Below are positions 11,985 through 20,904 of a stretch of 64,000 nucleotides of DNA, in pieces. Origin of the DNA: Lysobacter sp. 5GHs7-4 (GTDB lineage Bacteria; Pseudomonadota; Gammaproteobacteria; Xanthomonadales; Xanthomonadaceae); NCBI RefSeq assembly GCF_021284765.1, contig NZ_CP089924.1, forward strand, positions 2,002,001 to 2,066,000, in the 5' to 3' direction. The notes below the pieces were generated by a model. That model had not been told where the DNA came from and ran no database searches. It saw only the letters and a list, made by a program, of their open reading frames with translations. Every line of letters starts with the position of its first letter. Within the stretch, counting starts at the first letter, position 1. A program made the position numbers and the translations under genes.

Positions 11985-12593
11985 TCAGCGATACGCGCTT
12001 TCGCGCTCGTCCTGCAGGCGCTGGCGCAGGTATTCGTCGCGGGTGAGGCCGCCCGGGATCCGGGTCATCGCCATGACCTGCGCCACCACCTCGGCCTCGC
12101 GCTGCTTGTAGGACTGAAAGCGCGGGTCGTTGCGCTGCTGCGCCAGCCATTGCGCGTTGCGCTGGTCGGCGACGGCGCGATAGCGCTCGGCCAATGCCTC
12201 GACCTGGCGCATCTGCTCGGCCTGGTCGGGCACGGTGGCCTGGATCAGGGCCACGCGCAGCAGCATGGTTTCGCCGGCCGACAGCTCGCCGGCGCGTTCG
12301 TAGGCGTCGACATCGCGCTGCAGGGCCTGGGCCTGGCGCAGGCGCTCGGCCTGACCGAGCGATGCGGCGTCGCGGAAGTAGCGTTTGGCTTCGCCGCGGA
12401 ATTGTTCGCGGTCGCGGTACGCACGCGCCTGCGGCGTGGCCAGCAGAGCGGCCTGTCGGGCTTCGACCGAGGCGCTGCGGGCATTCGCTGCCGGGGCGGC
12501 GCTCGCCTGCGCATCGCGCGAGCGCGCCACCAGCACCGCCGCGGCGAGGGCCGCGGCGGCGAGGGCGATCAACAGCAGTTTGGTGCGGGTCAT
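11985..12593 (-). CDS. Short lipase-chaperone-like periplasmic protein
   Basis: 202 residues with an N-terminal membrane anchor (LLLIALAAAALAAAVLVA, about 6-23) and an Ala-rich linker; the rest is helical and highly charged. The stretch RGEAKRYFRDAASLGQAERL and the C-terminal REAEVVAQVMAM...LTRDEYLRQRLQDERESAY resemble the helical arms of lipase-specific foldases (Lif), but it is shorter than classical Lif proteins of roughly 300-350 residues. It begins 15 bases after the stop of the pectinacetylesterase-like gene, so it is very probably its operon partner and may act as its steric chaperone (inference). The family call is by eye only; an unrelated helical periplasmic protein is possible. Confidence 0.5.
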   Translation of the reverse strand: MTRTKLLLIALAAAALAAAVLVARSRDAQASAAPAANARSASVEARQAALLATPQARAYRDREQFRGEAKRYFRDAASLGQAERLRQAQALQRDVDAYERAGELSAGETMLLRVALIQATVPDQAEQMRQVEALAERYRAVADQRNAQWLAQQRNDPRFQSYKQREAEVVAQVMAMTRIPGGLTRDEYLRQRLQDERESAYR

Positions 12594-12608
12594 GAGCGGC
12601 GCCGCGCC

Positions 12609-14012
12609 TCAACCCAGCAGCTGGTCGACCAGCCAATACAGCAGGTTGAAGGGTTTGGCGCGGTCGGCCTGGTCGTTGGCTTCGCTGGCGTCGACGACCT
12701 TGCCGTTGCCGTCCAGCACGCTGTCGATGAACTGCTTCAGCTGCAGGTTTTGCGCCTGCACGTCGCCGTTCTTGAAGTCGACGATGGTGGTGCAGTGGCT
12801 TTCGTTGAGCGCGCGGTACTGCGGGAAGTAACCGCCGAAGTTGTCCAGCGTGTTCAAACGCGCCGACAGGCGTTGCGTGTCGGCGCCCCACTTGGCGTGG
12901 ATCAGCGCTTCCTTGGCGGCCTGGTTCGGGGCGGCCTGGATGTCGGCGTGGAAGCGCTCGTAGGAGTACGAGGAGTAGTTGAGGTCCTGCCAGAAGTGGG
13001 TCGCGCCGAGGCGGTCGCCGCTGTGCTTATTGGCGAGCGCGGGATACAGCGAGCCCAGTTCGTTGAGATCCAATTGCGGCAGGCCGCTGGCCAGATAGGC
13101 GAGCGGGCCGTTGGGCGCGTCCAGGCCCCAGGCGCCGCGGATGTGGGCCATCAGCGGTTGCGACGGATATTGCGCGGGATCGCCGTTGCGCGGGGTCGGG
13201 AAGATCGGGCCGGAGTCGTCGATCAGGAAGCTGCGCGTGGGCGCGAGGTCGCGGCGCAGCGGGTCGTAGTTGATCAGGCTGCCGGCGCCGCCGGCGCTGC
13301 AGCCGGTGCTGAGCATCTGGCCCGGACGCGGCAGGTTGTCCTTGAGCCAGGCGGTGACCGCGCGCGAGTTGCGCAGGCCGTTGTGGTGCCACACCAGCGG
13401 CTCGGCTTGATTGCTGGGGTCGGTGTAGACCGCGACCTTGTCGCCGCCGTAGATGTCGCCCGTGCAGTAGGGCACGTAGACCATGTTCCAGTTCTGGGTC
13501 TTGACCGCGTCGAACGGGCTGACCCGGGTCACGAACGGGCTGACCAGGCTGGCGCCGGGATTGAGCAGGCTCATGTAGTCGTCGGGGATGCCGTGCGGAT
13601 TGCGCGCGCCGCGGATACCGCTCTGACCGGAGCAGCTGGCGTAATCCCAGCACGCGCCGCCGCCTTCCATGTAGATGATGGTGTTGGTGGTGTCGGGCAC
13701 GCGGTTGACGAAGATCTTGTATGGCGAGCCGTCGCCGCAGACCGCGCCGGTCTCGGCCGGCAACTGCACGGTCTGCCATTGGTAGTACGCGCCGGGGCTG
13801 AAGCCGTCGGACTTGGCGGCGTTCTTGCTCAACAACGGGTACTGGCCTTGACGCTGCGCCGGTTGCACCGGGTTGTTGGCGCGCGGTGGCGAGACCAGGT
13901 TGCGTAGGGTCTGGAAGAAACCGTAGTCGCCTTCTTCCGCCAACAGCGGCGGGCTGGCCAGCGCGAACGCGCCTCCCAGCAGGAAGACGGCGGCGTATCG
14001 GGTGTGAGCCAT
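12609..14012 (-). CDS. Secreted pectinacetylesterase-family hydrolase
   Basis: 467-residue exported alpha/beta hydrolase. Signal peptide about 1-25 (ending PPLLAEEGD). Family features are YMEGGGACWDYASC (oxyanion region; plants have GGGWC) and the nucleophile elbow STGCSAGGAGSL, with a late His in ESHCTTI. The family includes pectin acetylesterases and Notum, a lipid-carboxylesterase, so the substrate is not fixed by sequence. Several Cys suggest disulfides in the periplasm. ATG 14012 is chosen because AAGGAGAG precedes it and the signal peptide starts there; the frame is open to 14093. A small chaperone-like gene follows 15 bases downstream. Confidence 0.82.
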   Translation of the reverse strand: MAHTRYAAVFLLGGAFALASPPLLAEEGDYGFFQTLRNLVSPPRANNPVQPAQRQGQYPLLSKNAAKSDGFSPGAYYQWQTVQLPAETGAVCGDGSPYKIFVNRVPDTTNTIIYMEGGGACWDYASCSGQSGIRGARNPHGIPDDYMSLLNPGASLVSPFVTRVSPFDAVKTQNWNMVYVPYCTGDIYGGDKVAVYTDPSNQAEPLVWHHNGLRNSRAVTAWLKDNLPRPGQMLSTGCSAGGAGSLINYDPLRRDLAPTRSFLIDDSGPIFPTPRNGDPAQYPSQPLMAHIRGAWGLDAPNGPLAYLASGLPQLDLNELGSLYPALANKHSGDRLGATHFWQDLNYSSYSYERFHADIQAAPNQAAKEALIHAKWGADTQRLSARLNTLDNFGGYFPQYRALNESHCTTIVDFKNGDVQAQNLQLKQFIDSVLDGNGKVVDASEANDQADRAKPFNLLYWLVDQLLG

Positions 14013-14291
14013 GGCCTTGCTCTCCTTTGCATGCATTGAGTGCGGGCGTAACCCGCGCGTCACGGTGCGACTCCGGCCCCGGGTCCGGCGCACTGCGGCA
14101 GCCCCCTGTCCATACTGCTGCGTCTGGATATCGTCGCGGACGCGGCAGCGTCAATGCGTAACGCGCGCACGGCGCCGATTGGCCGCAAACGCCGCCCTGC
14201 GTGTCCGTTTATGCCCGGAATACGGTCACGAAACCGGGGATAGTCCCGTCGCGCTTCGTGCGCCGCAACATAGCGTTGCGACGCGGCGCGC

Positions 14292-15203
14292 TTACTCGCC
14301 CGGCGCTGCCGCTTCGCTGGGCGCCTTGGAGGCCGCGCGGCGCGACAGCACCGCCTCGCGGTGGGCGATATAGGCGTTGGAGGCCAGGATGATGGCCGCG
14401 CCGATCACGGTCCAGCGGTCGATGGATTCGCCGAACCAGGCCCAGCCGGCCAGCGCGACCAGCGGCAGCTGCATGAAGCTGATCGGGGTCAGCGCCGACA
14501 CTTCGCCCAGCTTGAGCGCATGCGTCCACAGCACCTGGCCGCCGGTGCCGAGCACGCCGGCGGCGACCACCCAAATCCACATCGTGCCCTGCGGCCATTG
14601 CCATACAAACAAGGCCGGCAGCAGCGACATCGGCACCCAGAACAGGTAGGTGTACAGCACGATCGTGTTGGCCGAGTCGACCCGCGACAGCTGCTTGATC
14701 TGGATCGCGACCACGCCGCTGAGCACCGCCGCCAGCAGCGCGATCAGGGTGCCGGCGGTGAAGTCGGCCGAGCCCGGGCGCACGATCACCAGCACGCCGA
14801 CGAAACCCGCCGCGACCGCGGCCCAACGCCGCGCGCGCACCTGTTCGCCCAGGAACAGCACCGCGGCGATGGTCACGAACAGCGGCGTGGAATACGACAG
14901 CGAGATCGCCTGCGCCAGCGGCAGATGGCCGATCGCCCAGAAGCCGGCCAGCATCGAGCAGATGCCGATCGCGCAACGCACGAAGTAGCGCGGCAGTTGC
15001 TTGGTGCGCAGCGCGGCGCGGTTGGCGCCGGCCAGCAGCGGCAATACCGCGAGCAGACCGAAGAAGTTGCGGAAGAACGCGATCTCGAAGGTGTGCAGTT
15101 CGGCCGAGGCGATGCGGATCACGATCGCCATCGCGCCGAAGCATAGCGTGCTGGCCAGCATGTAGGCCGCCGCGCGCATCGGTTGCGAGAGCGGCGCGCT
15201 CAC
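14292..15203 (-). CDS. EamA/DMT-family transporter
   Basis: 303-residue inner-membrane protein of the drug/metabolite transporter superfamily with about ten hydrophobic helices arranged as two EamA repeats (roughly 10-140 and 155-285). Typical segments are FFRNFFGLLAVLPLL, SLSYSTPLFVTIAAVLFLGE and the second-repeat counterpart ALTPISFMQLPLVALAGWAWFGE. The substrate is unknown. I chose GTG 15203 because it overlaps the murB stop by four bases (GTGA), the classic coupling arrangement; ATG 15179 inside the frame is the alternative. Third gene of pyrD-murB-EamA. Confidence 0.88.
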   Translation of the reverse strand: MSAPLSQPMRAAAYMLASTLCFGAMAIVIRIASAELHTFEIAFFRNFFGLLAVLPLLAGANRAALRTKQLPRYFVRCAIGICSMLAGFWAIGHLPLAQAISLSYSTPLFVTIAAVLFLGEQVRARRWAAVAAGFVGVLVIVRPGSADFTAGTLIALLAAVLSGVVAIQIKQLSRVDSANTIVLYTYLFWVPMSLLPALFVWQWPQGTMWIWVVAAGVLGTGGQVLWTHALKLGEVSALTPISFMQLPLVALAGWAWFGESIDRWTVIGAAIILASNAYIAHREAVLSRRAASKAPSEAAAPGE

Positions 15204-16246
15204 CAGCGGGCGCCGATCAGGCGCGGCTCGGGTTCGATGGCCACGCCGAAGCGCGCTTGCACGGAGTCGGCGATACGGCGGGCCAGGTCCAGCAACTGCG
15301 CGCCGCTGGCGTGGCCGTGGTTGACCAGCACCAGCGCGTGCGCGGCGGACACGCCGGCGTCGCCGTCGCGATGGCCTTTCCATCCGCAGGCGTCGATCAG
15401 CCAGCCGGCCGACAGTTTGCGGCTGTCGTCGTCGGCGCCGCGGAACACCGGCAGCGCGGGGTGTTCGGCCAGCAGCGACTCGGCCTGCGCGCGCGGCACG
15501 ATCGGATTCTTGAAGAAGCTGCCGGCGTTGCCGAGCGTGGCCGGGTCGGGCAGCTTGCGGCGGCGGATCGCGATCACCGCTTCGGCGACCGTGCGCGGCG
15601 TCGGCGCGTCCACGCCCATCGCGGCCAGCTCCTCGCCCAGGCCGGCGTAGTCCAGGCGCAGCGCGGGCGTGCGCGGCAGCGCGAACTCGACCGCGGTGAC
15701 CAGGTAACGGTCGGGCGCGTGCTTGAACAGGCTGTCGCGGTAAGCGAAGCGGCAGGCGGCGGCATCGAAGCGGTGCAGGGTGGCGGTGGCCGGTTCGAAG
15801 GCTTCCACGACGTGCACGAAATCGCGCACTTCCACGCCGTAGGCGCCGATGTTCTGGATCGGCGCGGCGCCGACCGTGCCCGGAATCAGGGCCAGGTTTT
15901 CCAGGCCGGCGTAGCCGGCTTCCAGCGTGCGCATCACGAAGCCGTGCCAGGGCACGCCGGCGTCGGCGCGCAGGATCGCGCCGTCGTGATCGGGCGCGGC
16001 GCCCAGCGTCTGCACGCGGTCGCCGGTCAGGGCGAGCACCGCGCCCTCGGGATCGCCGGCGAACAGCAGGTTGCTGCCGCCGCCCAGCACCAGAGCGATG
16101 CCGTCGCGCAGTTCGGGCAGGCGCAGGGCCTCGTCCAGGCGCGAGGCGTCGGCCACTTCGGCCAGCACCGGCGCGGTCGCGGCCACGCCGAAGGTATTGC
16201 GTCGGGTCAGCGCGGCCTCGCGCAGGAGGCGGACGGCGTCGCTCAT
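15200..16246 (-). CDS. murB: UDP-N-acetylenolpyruvoylglucosamine reductase
   Basis: 348-residue FAD enzyme that reduces enolpyruvyl-UDP-GlcNAc to UDP-MurNAc, the second committed step of peptidoglycan precursor synthesis. Evidence: FAD-binding GGGSNLLF (about 55-62), [26 protein letters not shown], and the proton-donor serine in [11 protein letters not shown]. Length and domain order fit the E. coli-type (type I) MurB, with the extra loop before the C-terminal [14 protein letters not shown] 16246 overlaps the pyrD stop as ATGA, and the murB stop overlaps the GTG of the EamA gene in the same way. Confidence 0.96.
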   Translation of the reverse strand: MSDAVRLLREAALTRRNTFGVAATAPVLAEVADASRLDEALRLPELRDGIALVLGGGSNLLFAGDPEGAVLALTGDRVQTLGAAPDHDGAILRADAGVPWHGFVMRTLEAGYAGLENLALIPGTVGAAPIQNIGAYGVEVRDFVHVVEAFEPATATLHRFDAAACRFAYRDSLFKHAPDRYLVTAVEFALPRTPALRLDYAGLGEELAAMGVDAPTPRTVAEAVIAIRRRKLPDPATLGNAGSFFKNPIVPRAQAESLLAEHPALPVFRGADDDSRKLSAGWLIDACGWKGHRDGDAGVSAAHALVLVNHGHASGAQLLDLARRIADSVQARFGVAIEPEPRLIGARW

Positions 16247-17298
16247 GCCGGCGGGACGTTGCCGCGGCTCGGGGCTTCCTTGCGGCGTCGCATCGCTTCC
16301 ACGCATTCGTGCACCAGCGCCGGCCCGCGATAGACCAGGCCGGTGTAGCACTGCACCAGGGCCGCGCCGGCTGCCATCTTGGTCACGGCGTCGGCGCCGG
16401 ACAGGATGCCGCCGACGCCGATCATCGGGATCGATTCGGGCAGGCGCGTGCGCAGCATGCGCAGCACCGTGGTCGACTGGCCCATCAGCGGACGTCCGGA
16501 CAGGCCGCCCATTTCGCCGGCGTGGCGCGCACCCTCGATGGCGATGCGCGAAACCGTGGTGTTGGTGGCGATCACGCCGTCGACCTGCAGTTCGCTGAGC
16601 ACGCGCGCGGCCGCTTCGATGTCGTGGTCGGACAGGTCGGGCGCGATCTTGACCAGCATCGGCACGCGCTTGCCGTGCAGGCCGGCGTATTTCTCCTGCG
16701 CCTCGCGCAGGGTGCCGATCAGGCGGCGCAGCGATTGTTCTTCCTGCAGCTCGCGCAGGCCGGCGGTGTTGGGCGAGGAGATGTTGACCGTGATGTAGTC
16801 GGCCAGCGGATAGACCCGCTCCAGGCACAGCAGGTAGTCGTCCTCGGCCGACTCGTTCGGGGTGTCCTTGTTCTTGCCGATGTTGATGCCCAGCAGGCCG
16901 TGGCGGCGCTGGGCGCGCTCTACGTTGCGGACCAGGGCATCGACGCCCTCGTTGTTGAAGCCCAGACGGTTGATCACCGCCTCGTGCTCGGGCAGGCGGA
17001 ACATGCGCGGCTTGGGGTTGCCTTCCTGCGGGCGCGGCGTGACCGTGCCGATCTCGACGAAGCCGAAGCCCAGCGCCAGCAGCGCATCGATGTGCGCGCC
17101 GTTCTTGTCCAGGCCGGCGGCCAGGCCGACGGGATTGGGGAAGGTCAGGCCGAAGGCCTTGGTCGGAAACGGCTTGGGCCGGCTGCTCAGCAGCGGATTG
17201 AGGCCGGTGCGGTAGGCCGTTTCCAGCGCCGTGAGGCCAAGGCCGTGCGCGCGTTCGGCATCCAGTCCGAACAGAAAGGGGCGGGCGAGGCTGTACAC
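16243..17298 (-). CDS. pyrD: Dihydroorotate dehydrogenase (quinone), class 2
   Basis: 351-residue FMN enzyme oxidising dihydroorotate to orotate with membrane quinone, fourth step of pyrimidine synthesis. Class 2 is shown by the N-terminal amphipathic membrane domain ([17 protein letters not shown]), the catalytic serine in [14 protein letters not shown], and FMN/substrate motifs [28 protein letters not shown] and [12 protein letters not shown]. The start is a GTG at 17298 without a strong ribosome-binding site. It leads a compact operon, its stop overlapping murB by four bases. Confidence 0.97.
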   Translation of the reverse strand: MYSLARPFLFGLDAERAHGLGLTALETAYRTGLNPLLSSRPKPFPTKAFGLTFPNPVGLAAGLDKNGAHIDALLALGFGFVEIGTVTPRPQEGNPKPRMFRLPEHEAVINRLGFNNEGVDALVRNVERAQRRHGLLGINIGKNKDTPNESAEDDYLLCLERVYPLADYITVNISSPNTAGLRELQEEQSLRRLIGTLREAQEKYAGLHGKRVPMLVKIAPDLSDHDIEAAARVLSELQVDGVIATNTTVSRIAIEGARHAGEMGGLSGRPLMGQSTTVLRMLRTRLPESIPMIGVGGILSGADAVTKMAAGAALVQCYTGLVYRGPALVHECVEAMRRRKEAPSRGNVPPA

Positions 17299-17405
17299 GG
17301 GATCGCAGGCGTCCGCTGTAGAACGAACGCGGATTATCGCCTAAGCGGCGCTTGCGAGGCGAGTGCGGATCGTCTTCACAGGCATCGGCTGCGCCGGGAC
17401 GAGGC

Positions 17406-17735
17406 TTATCCGACCACGCCGCAGCACAGGAAGAACACGACGAAACCCAGCGCCGGCAAGGCCGTCAGCAGGACCGCGTAGCCCAGCCACAGCGCCGTGC
17501 TGGCCAGGCCCGAGCCGCCGGCGGGCTCCTGGCCGCGCCGGATCGCGGCACGTGCGCGGTGACCGCAGATCACCGCGAGCAAGGCCACGGCATGGGCCGG
17601 CAGCACGCGGCCCAGGTGCGCGGTCAGCCCCTGCGTGGCGAACCAGGCCCACACCGCCAATGCCCAGGCCAGCAGCGCCAGCGCGATGCCGACCAGGGGC
17701 CAGGCACCGGTGTGTTCGAGTTCGGGACGGTTCAC
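17406..17735 (-). CDS. Small two- or three-helix membrane protein (DUF4190-like)
   Basis: 109 residues with hydrophobic segments at about 12-34, 44-58 and 81-107. The pattern of a short N-terminus, a middle loop GHRARAAIRRGQEPAGGSGLA and a last long helix resembles DUF4190 proteins, in which a GHIALRQIKR-like loop links the helices. Function unknown. Start GTG at 17735. It lies between the phosphoesterase and pyrD on the same strand with moderate gaps, so it may be transcribed with either. Confidence 0.65.
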   Translation of the reverse strand: MNRPELEHTGAWPLVGIALALLAWALAVWAWFATQGLTAHLGRVLPAHAVALLAVICGHRARAAIRRGQEPAGGSGLASTALWLGYAVLLTALPALGFVVFFLCCGVVG

Positions 17736-17792
17736 GGGGGCGGGCCTGTGGCGTGCGGCGCTGGCCCAGGATAGCGGCGCGGATGCCCACGA

Positions 17793-18533
17793 TCAGGGGC
17801 CGACCCGGCCTGTGCGCAATGCGTGCGCCCAGTCCGCACGCCCGTTGCGCAATGCACGCGCGGCGGCGGCCTCGTGGTCGTAGTCGACCGCGATCGGTTC
17901 GACCCGCCAGTGGCCGGTTGCGTCGTCGGCGATGGCGTAGCGGGCGCGCGGGTCGCCGACTTCCATCGCGTGCGGACGCGGGTAGTCGGCGCGATAGGCC
18001 TGCAGGCCGACGCTGCCGGGATTCGCCACCAGGCGGCCGTCGTCCAGTCGCAGCGCGCGCGGCACGTGGGTGTGGCCGCACAGGATCAAGGCATGGGCGA
18101 TGGCGCCGGCGCGTCGTGCGGCCTCGGCCGTGTCGGCCGCGCGTGGGCCGTCCTCGTCCAGGTGTTCCAGGAAGTATTCGAGATCGTCGCCCGGCGTGCC
18201 GTGGCAGAGATAGACCGCGTCGTTCAAGGCCAGCGTCGCCGGCAGCGCGGCGATCCAGTCCAGCTGATCGGCGCGCAGCGCATCGCGCGCGTAGGCGTCG
18301 GACGCGCCCATGCGCGGGCGCGGGGTGTCCAGCAGTTGCCGTTCGTGATTGCCGCGGATCGTGGGCAGGTTCAGGCCGATCAGCAGATCGGCGGTCTCCA
18401 CCGGCTGCAGCGGGCCGGAAAGAATGTCGCCCAGGTTGACGGTAAGGTCGCAGTGGCGCGCGCGGATGTCGGCGAGCACCGCGGTGAGCGCGTCGAGGTT
18501 GCCGTGGATGTCGGAGACGACGGCGATGCGCAT
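17793..18533 (-). CDS. Calcineurin-like metallophosphoesterase (YfcE/MJ0936-like)
   Basis: 246-residue cytosolic phosphoesterase with a dinuclear metal site. Metal ligands are seen in order: DIHGN (residues 8-12), NLGDILSG, RGNHE and the C-terminal CGHTH, with a further His in LCHGTPGDD. Family members hydrolyse phosphodiesters or phosphomonoesters; the natural substrate cannot be inferred. AGGAA lies upstream of ATG 18533. A short GC-rich spacer with micro-repeats separates it from the upstream aldehyde dehydrogenase gene on the same strand. Confidence 0.85.
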   Translation of the reverse strand: MRIAVVSDIHGNLDALTAVLADIRARHCDLTVNLGDILSGPLQPVETADLLIGLNLPTIRGNHERQLLDTPRPRMGASDAYARDALRADQLDWIAALPATLALNDAVYLCHGTPGDDLEYFLEHLDEDGPRAADTAEAARRAGAIAHALILCGHTHVPRALRLDDGRLVANPGSVGLQAYRADYPRPHAMEVGDPRARYAIADDATGHWRVEPIAVDYDHEAAAARALRNGRADWAHALRTGRVGP

Positions 18534-18636
18534 CGCGATGTTCCTGTCGGCGCTGCTTCGGTCGGCGGTGCTTCAGTCGGCGCTGCGTCCGTCAGCGGAG
18601 CCGCCGTAGCGGCCCCGCCGATGGGTGTTGCGATCC

Positions 18637-20169
18637 TTACAGGTCGAACTTGATGCCCTGCGCCAGCGGCAGCGCGTCGGAGTAGTTGATGGTGTTGGTC
18701 TGGCGGCGCATGTAGGCGCGCCACGCATCCGAACCCGACTCGCGGCCGCCGCCGGTTTCCTTCTCGCCGCCGAACGCACCGCCGATCTCGGCACCGGAAG
18801 TGCCGATGTTGACGTTGGCGATGCCGCAGTCCGAACCGGCCGCCGACAGGAAGGCCTCGGCGGCCTTGAGGTTGGCGGTGAAGATCGACGAGGACAGGCC
18901 CTGCGGCACGTCGTTCTGCAGGGCGATGGCTTCGTCCAGCGTCTTGAACTTCATCACGTACAGGATCGGCGCGAAGGTTTCGGTCTGCACTACCTCGGCG
19001 TCGTTGCTCAGGCCGGTGACGATGGCCGGCAGCACGAAGTTGCCGGGGCGGTCGATGCGCTCGCCGCCGGTCTCGACCTTGCCGCCGCTGGCCTTGGCCT
19101 GGGCGATCGCGTCCAGGTAGGCCTGCACGCCGTCCTGGCTGTTGAGCGGGCCCATCAGGTTGGCCGGGTCGGTCGGGTCGCCGATCTTCTTCTCGACCTG
19201 CTTGTAGGCGGCGATCAGCTTGGCCAGCACGTCGTCATGAATCGACTCGTGCACGAACAGGCGGCGCGTGGTGGTGCAGCGCTGGCCGGCGGTGCCGACC
19301 GCGCCGAACGCGATGGCCGGGATCGCCAGCTTCAGGTCGGCCGAGGCGTCGACGATGATGGCGTTGTTGCCGCCCAGCTCCAGCAGGGAACGGCCCATGC
19401 GGCGGGCGACGCGCTCGCCGACGTGGCGGCCGACCTTGGTCGAGCCGGTGAAGCTGACCAGGGCGATGCGCTTGTCGTCGACGAAGTTGGAGGCCAGCTC
19501 GGTGCCGGCGTCGTTGAACAGGAAGAAGATGTCCGGGAAGCCGCCGGCGCGCAGCGCTTCGTTGCAGATCTTCATCGAGGCCACCGCCGACAGCGGGGTC
19601 TTGGGCGAGGGCTTCCAGATGGTGATGTCGCCGCAGATGGCGGCGATGAACGCGTTCCAGGCCCACACCGCGACCGGGAAGTTGAACGCCGAGATCACGC
19701 CGACCAGGCCCAGCGGGTGCCACTGCTCGTACATGCGGTGGCCGGGGCGCTCGGAGTGCATGGTCAGGCCGTACAGCTGGCGCGACAGACCGACGGCGAA
19801 GTCGCCGATGTCGATCATTTCCTGCACTTCGCCGTCGCCCTCGGGCTTGGACTTGCCCATTTCCAGCGCGACCAGCGAACCCAACGCGTCCTTGTGCTTG
19901 CGCAGCGCGTCGCTGCACAGGCGGATGGCTTCGCCGCGGCGCGGGGCCGGGGTGGTGCGCCACACCGCGAACGCGGCCTGGGCGCGCTCGACGATGGTGT
20001 CGTAGTCGCTCTGCGAGGACGCCTGCACGCGCGCCAGCACGGCGCCGTCGGTGGGATTGACCGGTTCCAGCACGCCGGCGTCGGCGGTCTTGGACCACTC
20101 GCCATGACCCAGATAAGTGCCCGACTCGTTGTCCTTAAGTCCCAGGGCAGTCAAAACAGCGTGCGTCAT
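18637..20169 (-). CDS. amaB: ALDH7-type (aminoadipate semialdehyde) dehydrogenase
   Basis: 510-residue NAD-dependent aldehyde dehydrogenase of the ALDH7 (antiquitin) class, which oxidises alpha-aminoadipate semialdehyde/piperideine-6-carboxylate in lysine breakdown. ALDH motifs are [24 protein letters not shown], the general-base glutamate in LELGGNNAI and the catalytic Cys in [12 protein letters not shown]. The ALDH7 signature appears near the end as [19 protein letters not shown]. Length fits the family exactly. TTGGAG precedes ATG 20169. It is a single gene downstream of tRNA-Arg, so its role in lysine catabolism is from family knowledge, not context. Confidence 0.85.
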   Translation of the reverse strand: MTHAVLTALGLKDNESGTYLGHGEWSKTADAGVLEPVNPTDGAVLARVQASSQSDYDTIVERAQAAFAVWRTTPAPRRGEAIRLCSDALRKHKDALGSLVALEMGKSKPEGDGEVQEMIDIGDFAVGLSRQLYGLTMHSERPGHRMYEQWHPLGLVGVISAFNFPVAVWAWNAFIAAICGDITIWKPSPKTPLSAVASMKICNEALRAGGFPDIFFLFNDAGTELASNFVDDKRIALVSFTGSTKVGRHVGERVARRMGRSLLELGGNNAIIVDASADLKLAIPAIAFGAVGTAGQRCTTTRRLFVHESIHDDVLAKLIAAYKQVEKKIGDPTDPANLMGPLNSQDGVQAYLDAIAQAKASGGKVETGGERIDRPGNFVLPAIVTGLSNDAEVVQTETFAPILYVMKFKTLDEAIALQNDVPQGLSSSIFTANLKAAEAFLSAAGSDCGIANVNIGTSGAEIGGAFGGEKETGGGRESGSDAWRAYMRRQTNTINYSDALPLAQGIKFDL

Positions 20170-20250
20170 AGCGAAAACTCCAAATCAAAAGCATTGAAAA
20201 GTCCGCACATGGATGTGCGGGCCTGCGCACAGGGACGTGCGATCCATACC

Positions 20251-20327
20251 TGGCGACCCCGACACGATTCGAACGTGTGACCTTCCCCTTAGGAGGGGGA
20301 TGCTCTATCCAGCTGAGCTACGGGGCC
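20251..20327 (-). tRNA. tRNA-Arg(CCU)
   Basis: 77-base cloverleaf on the minus strand. Acceptor GGCCCCG pairs with CGGGGTC (one G-U). The D-arm is GCTC..GAGC, the anticodon loop CTCCTAA gives anticodon CCT, and the T-arm ACACG-TTCGAAT-CGTGT is perfect. The discriminator is G and the CCA end is encoded. Confidence 0.96.
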
Positions 20328-20904
20328 TAAGCCGCTGATTTTCGCACGAACGGGTCTGTCTCCGGAAATCGGGCGACGCGCGGGCCGTGCGCGGCGGCGT
20401 CGCTGAGGCGACACAAGCGCGCAGCGCAAGTCCGGCCCGCAGGAACGGTGCGCAGACACCCGCGGCCGCGCCGCGGCGATGGCCTGCAGGCGCCCGAAAC
20501 CGCGTATCCACCGGCGGGCCTACCCGGTTTCGGGGATGGTCACGGGGGAGGCTGGCCTGATCTGCTGGGCTCCCTACCGTGAGTTTGGAGCCGTAAAGGG
20601 GTGGGTTTGACGCGCAGGGGAACAGGTGCGCGCGGGGCCGCAACCGCGCAGGGGCGGGCGATGGGCTTCGATATCGGGGCCGCGTCTGCGTGCGCGCAGT
20701 CGCCGGCCGGAGTCCATCGCCGGGTGCGCCGGTCGTGCGCTTGGCCGGTCCGTTCAGCTGGCTGTCCGGCATCGGGGATTGCCCTGGGGCGCGCGACGTG
20801 CAAGTCTTCGCGTGGGGAAATTGTGCGCACTGTCACATCACAAAATGTGCCGTGCGCACACACATCATGCGGACGCACGCTGCGATCCGCACCAGGGGGC
20901 TGCG
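20328..20904. other. 577-base non-coding stretch upstream of the autotransporter
   Basis: No convincing gene; open frames here are extensions or antisense shadows. The left end is the tRNA-Arg promoter region. The right end holds the leader of the autotransporter gene, with a nested dyad at 20822-20860 (annotated separately) and AGGGGG before the ATG. I looked for riboswitch-like elements between 20520 and 20640 and recognised none. Confidence 0.5.
20822..20860 (+). promoter_or_regulatory. Clp/CRP-like site within a nested inverted repeat
   Basis: TGTGC-N6-TCACA at 20822-20837 matches the CRP-family consensus TGTGA-N6-TCACA with one mismatch. The wider region is a nested dyad: TGTGCGCAC (20822-20830) with GTGCGCACA (20852-20860) outside, and CACAT (20834-20838) with ATGTG (20845-20849) inside. 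It lies about 70 bases before the autotransporter ATG. In Xanthomonadaceae the CRP homologue Clp is controlled by cyclic di-GMP. Binding is inferred only. Confidence 0.45.

Noticed and set aside
20520..20660. Possible riboswitch upstream of the autotransporter
   Set aside because: I compared the stretch by eye with cyclic di-GMP, cobalamin and manganese types and could match no conserved core.
20305..20772. A 155-residue minus-strand frame next to tRNA-Arg
   Set aside because: It overlaps the tRNA gene and has no domain or ribosome-binding site.
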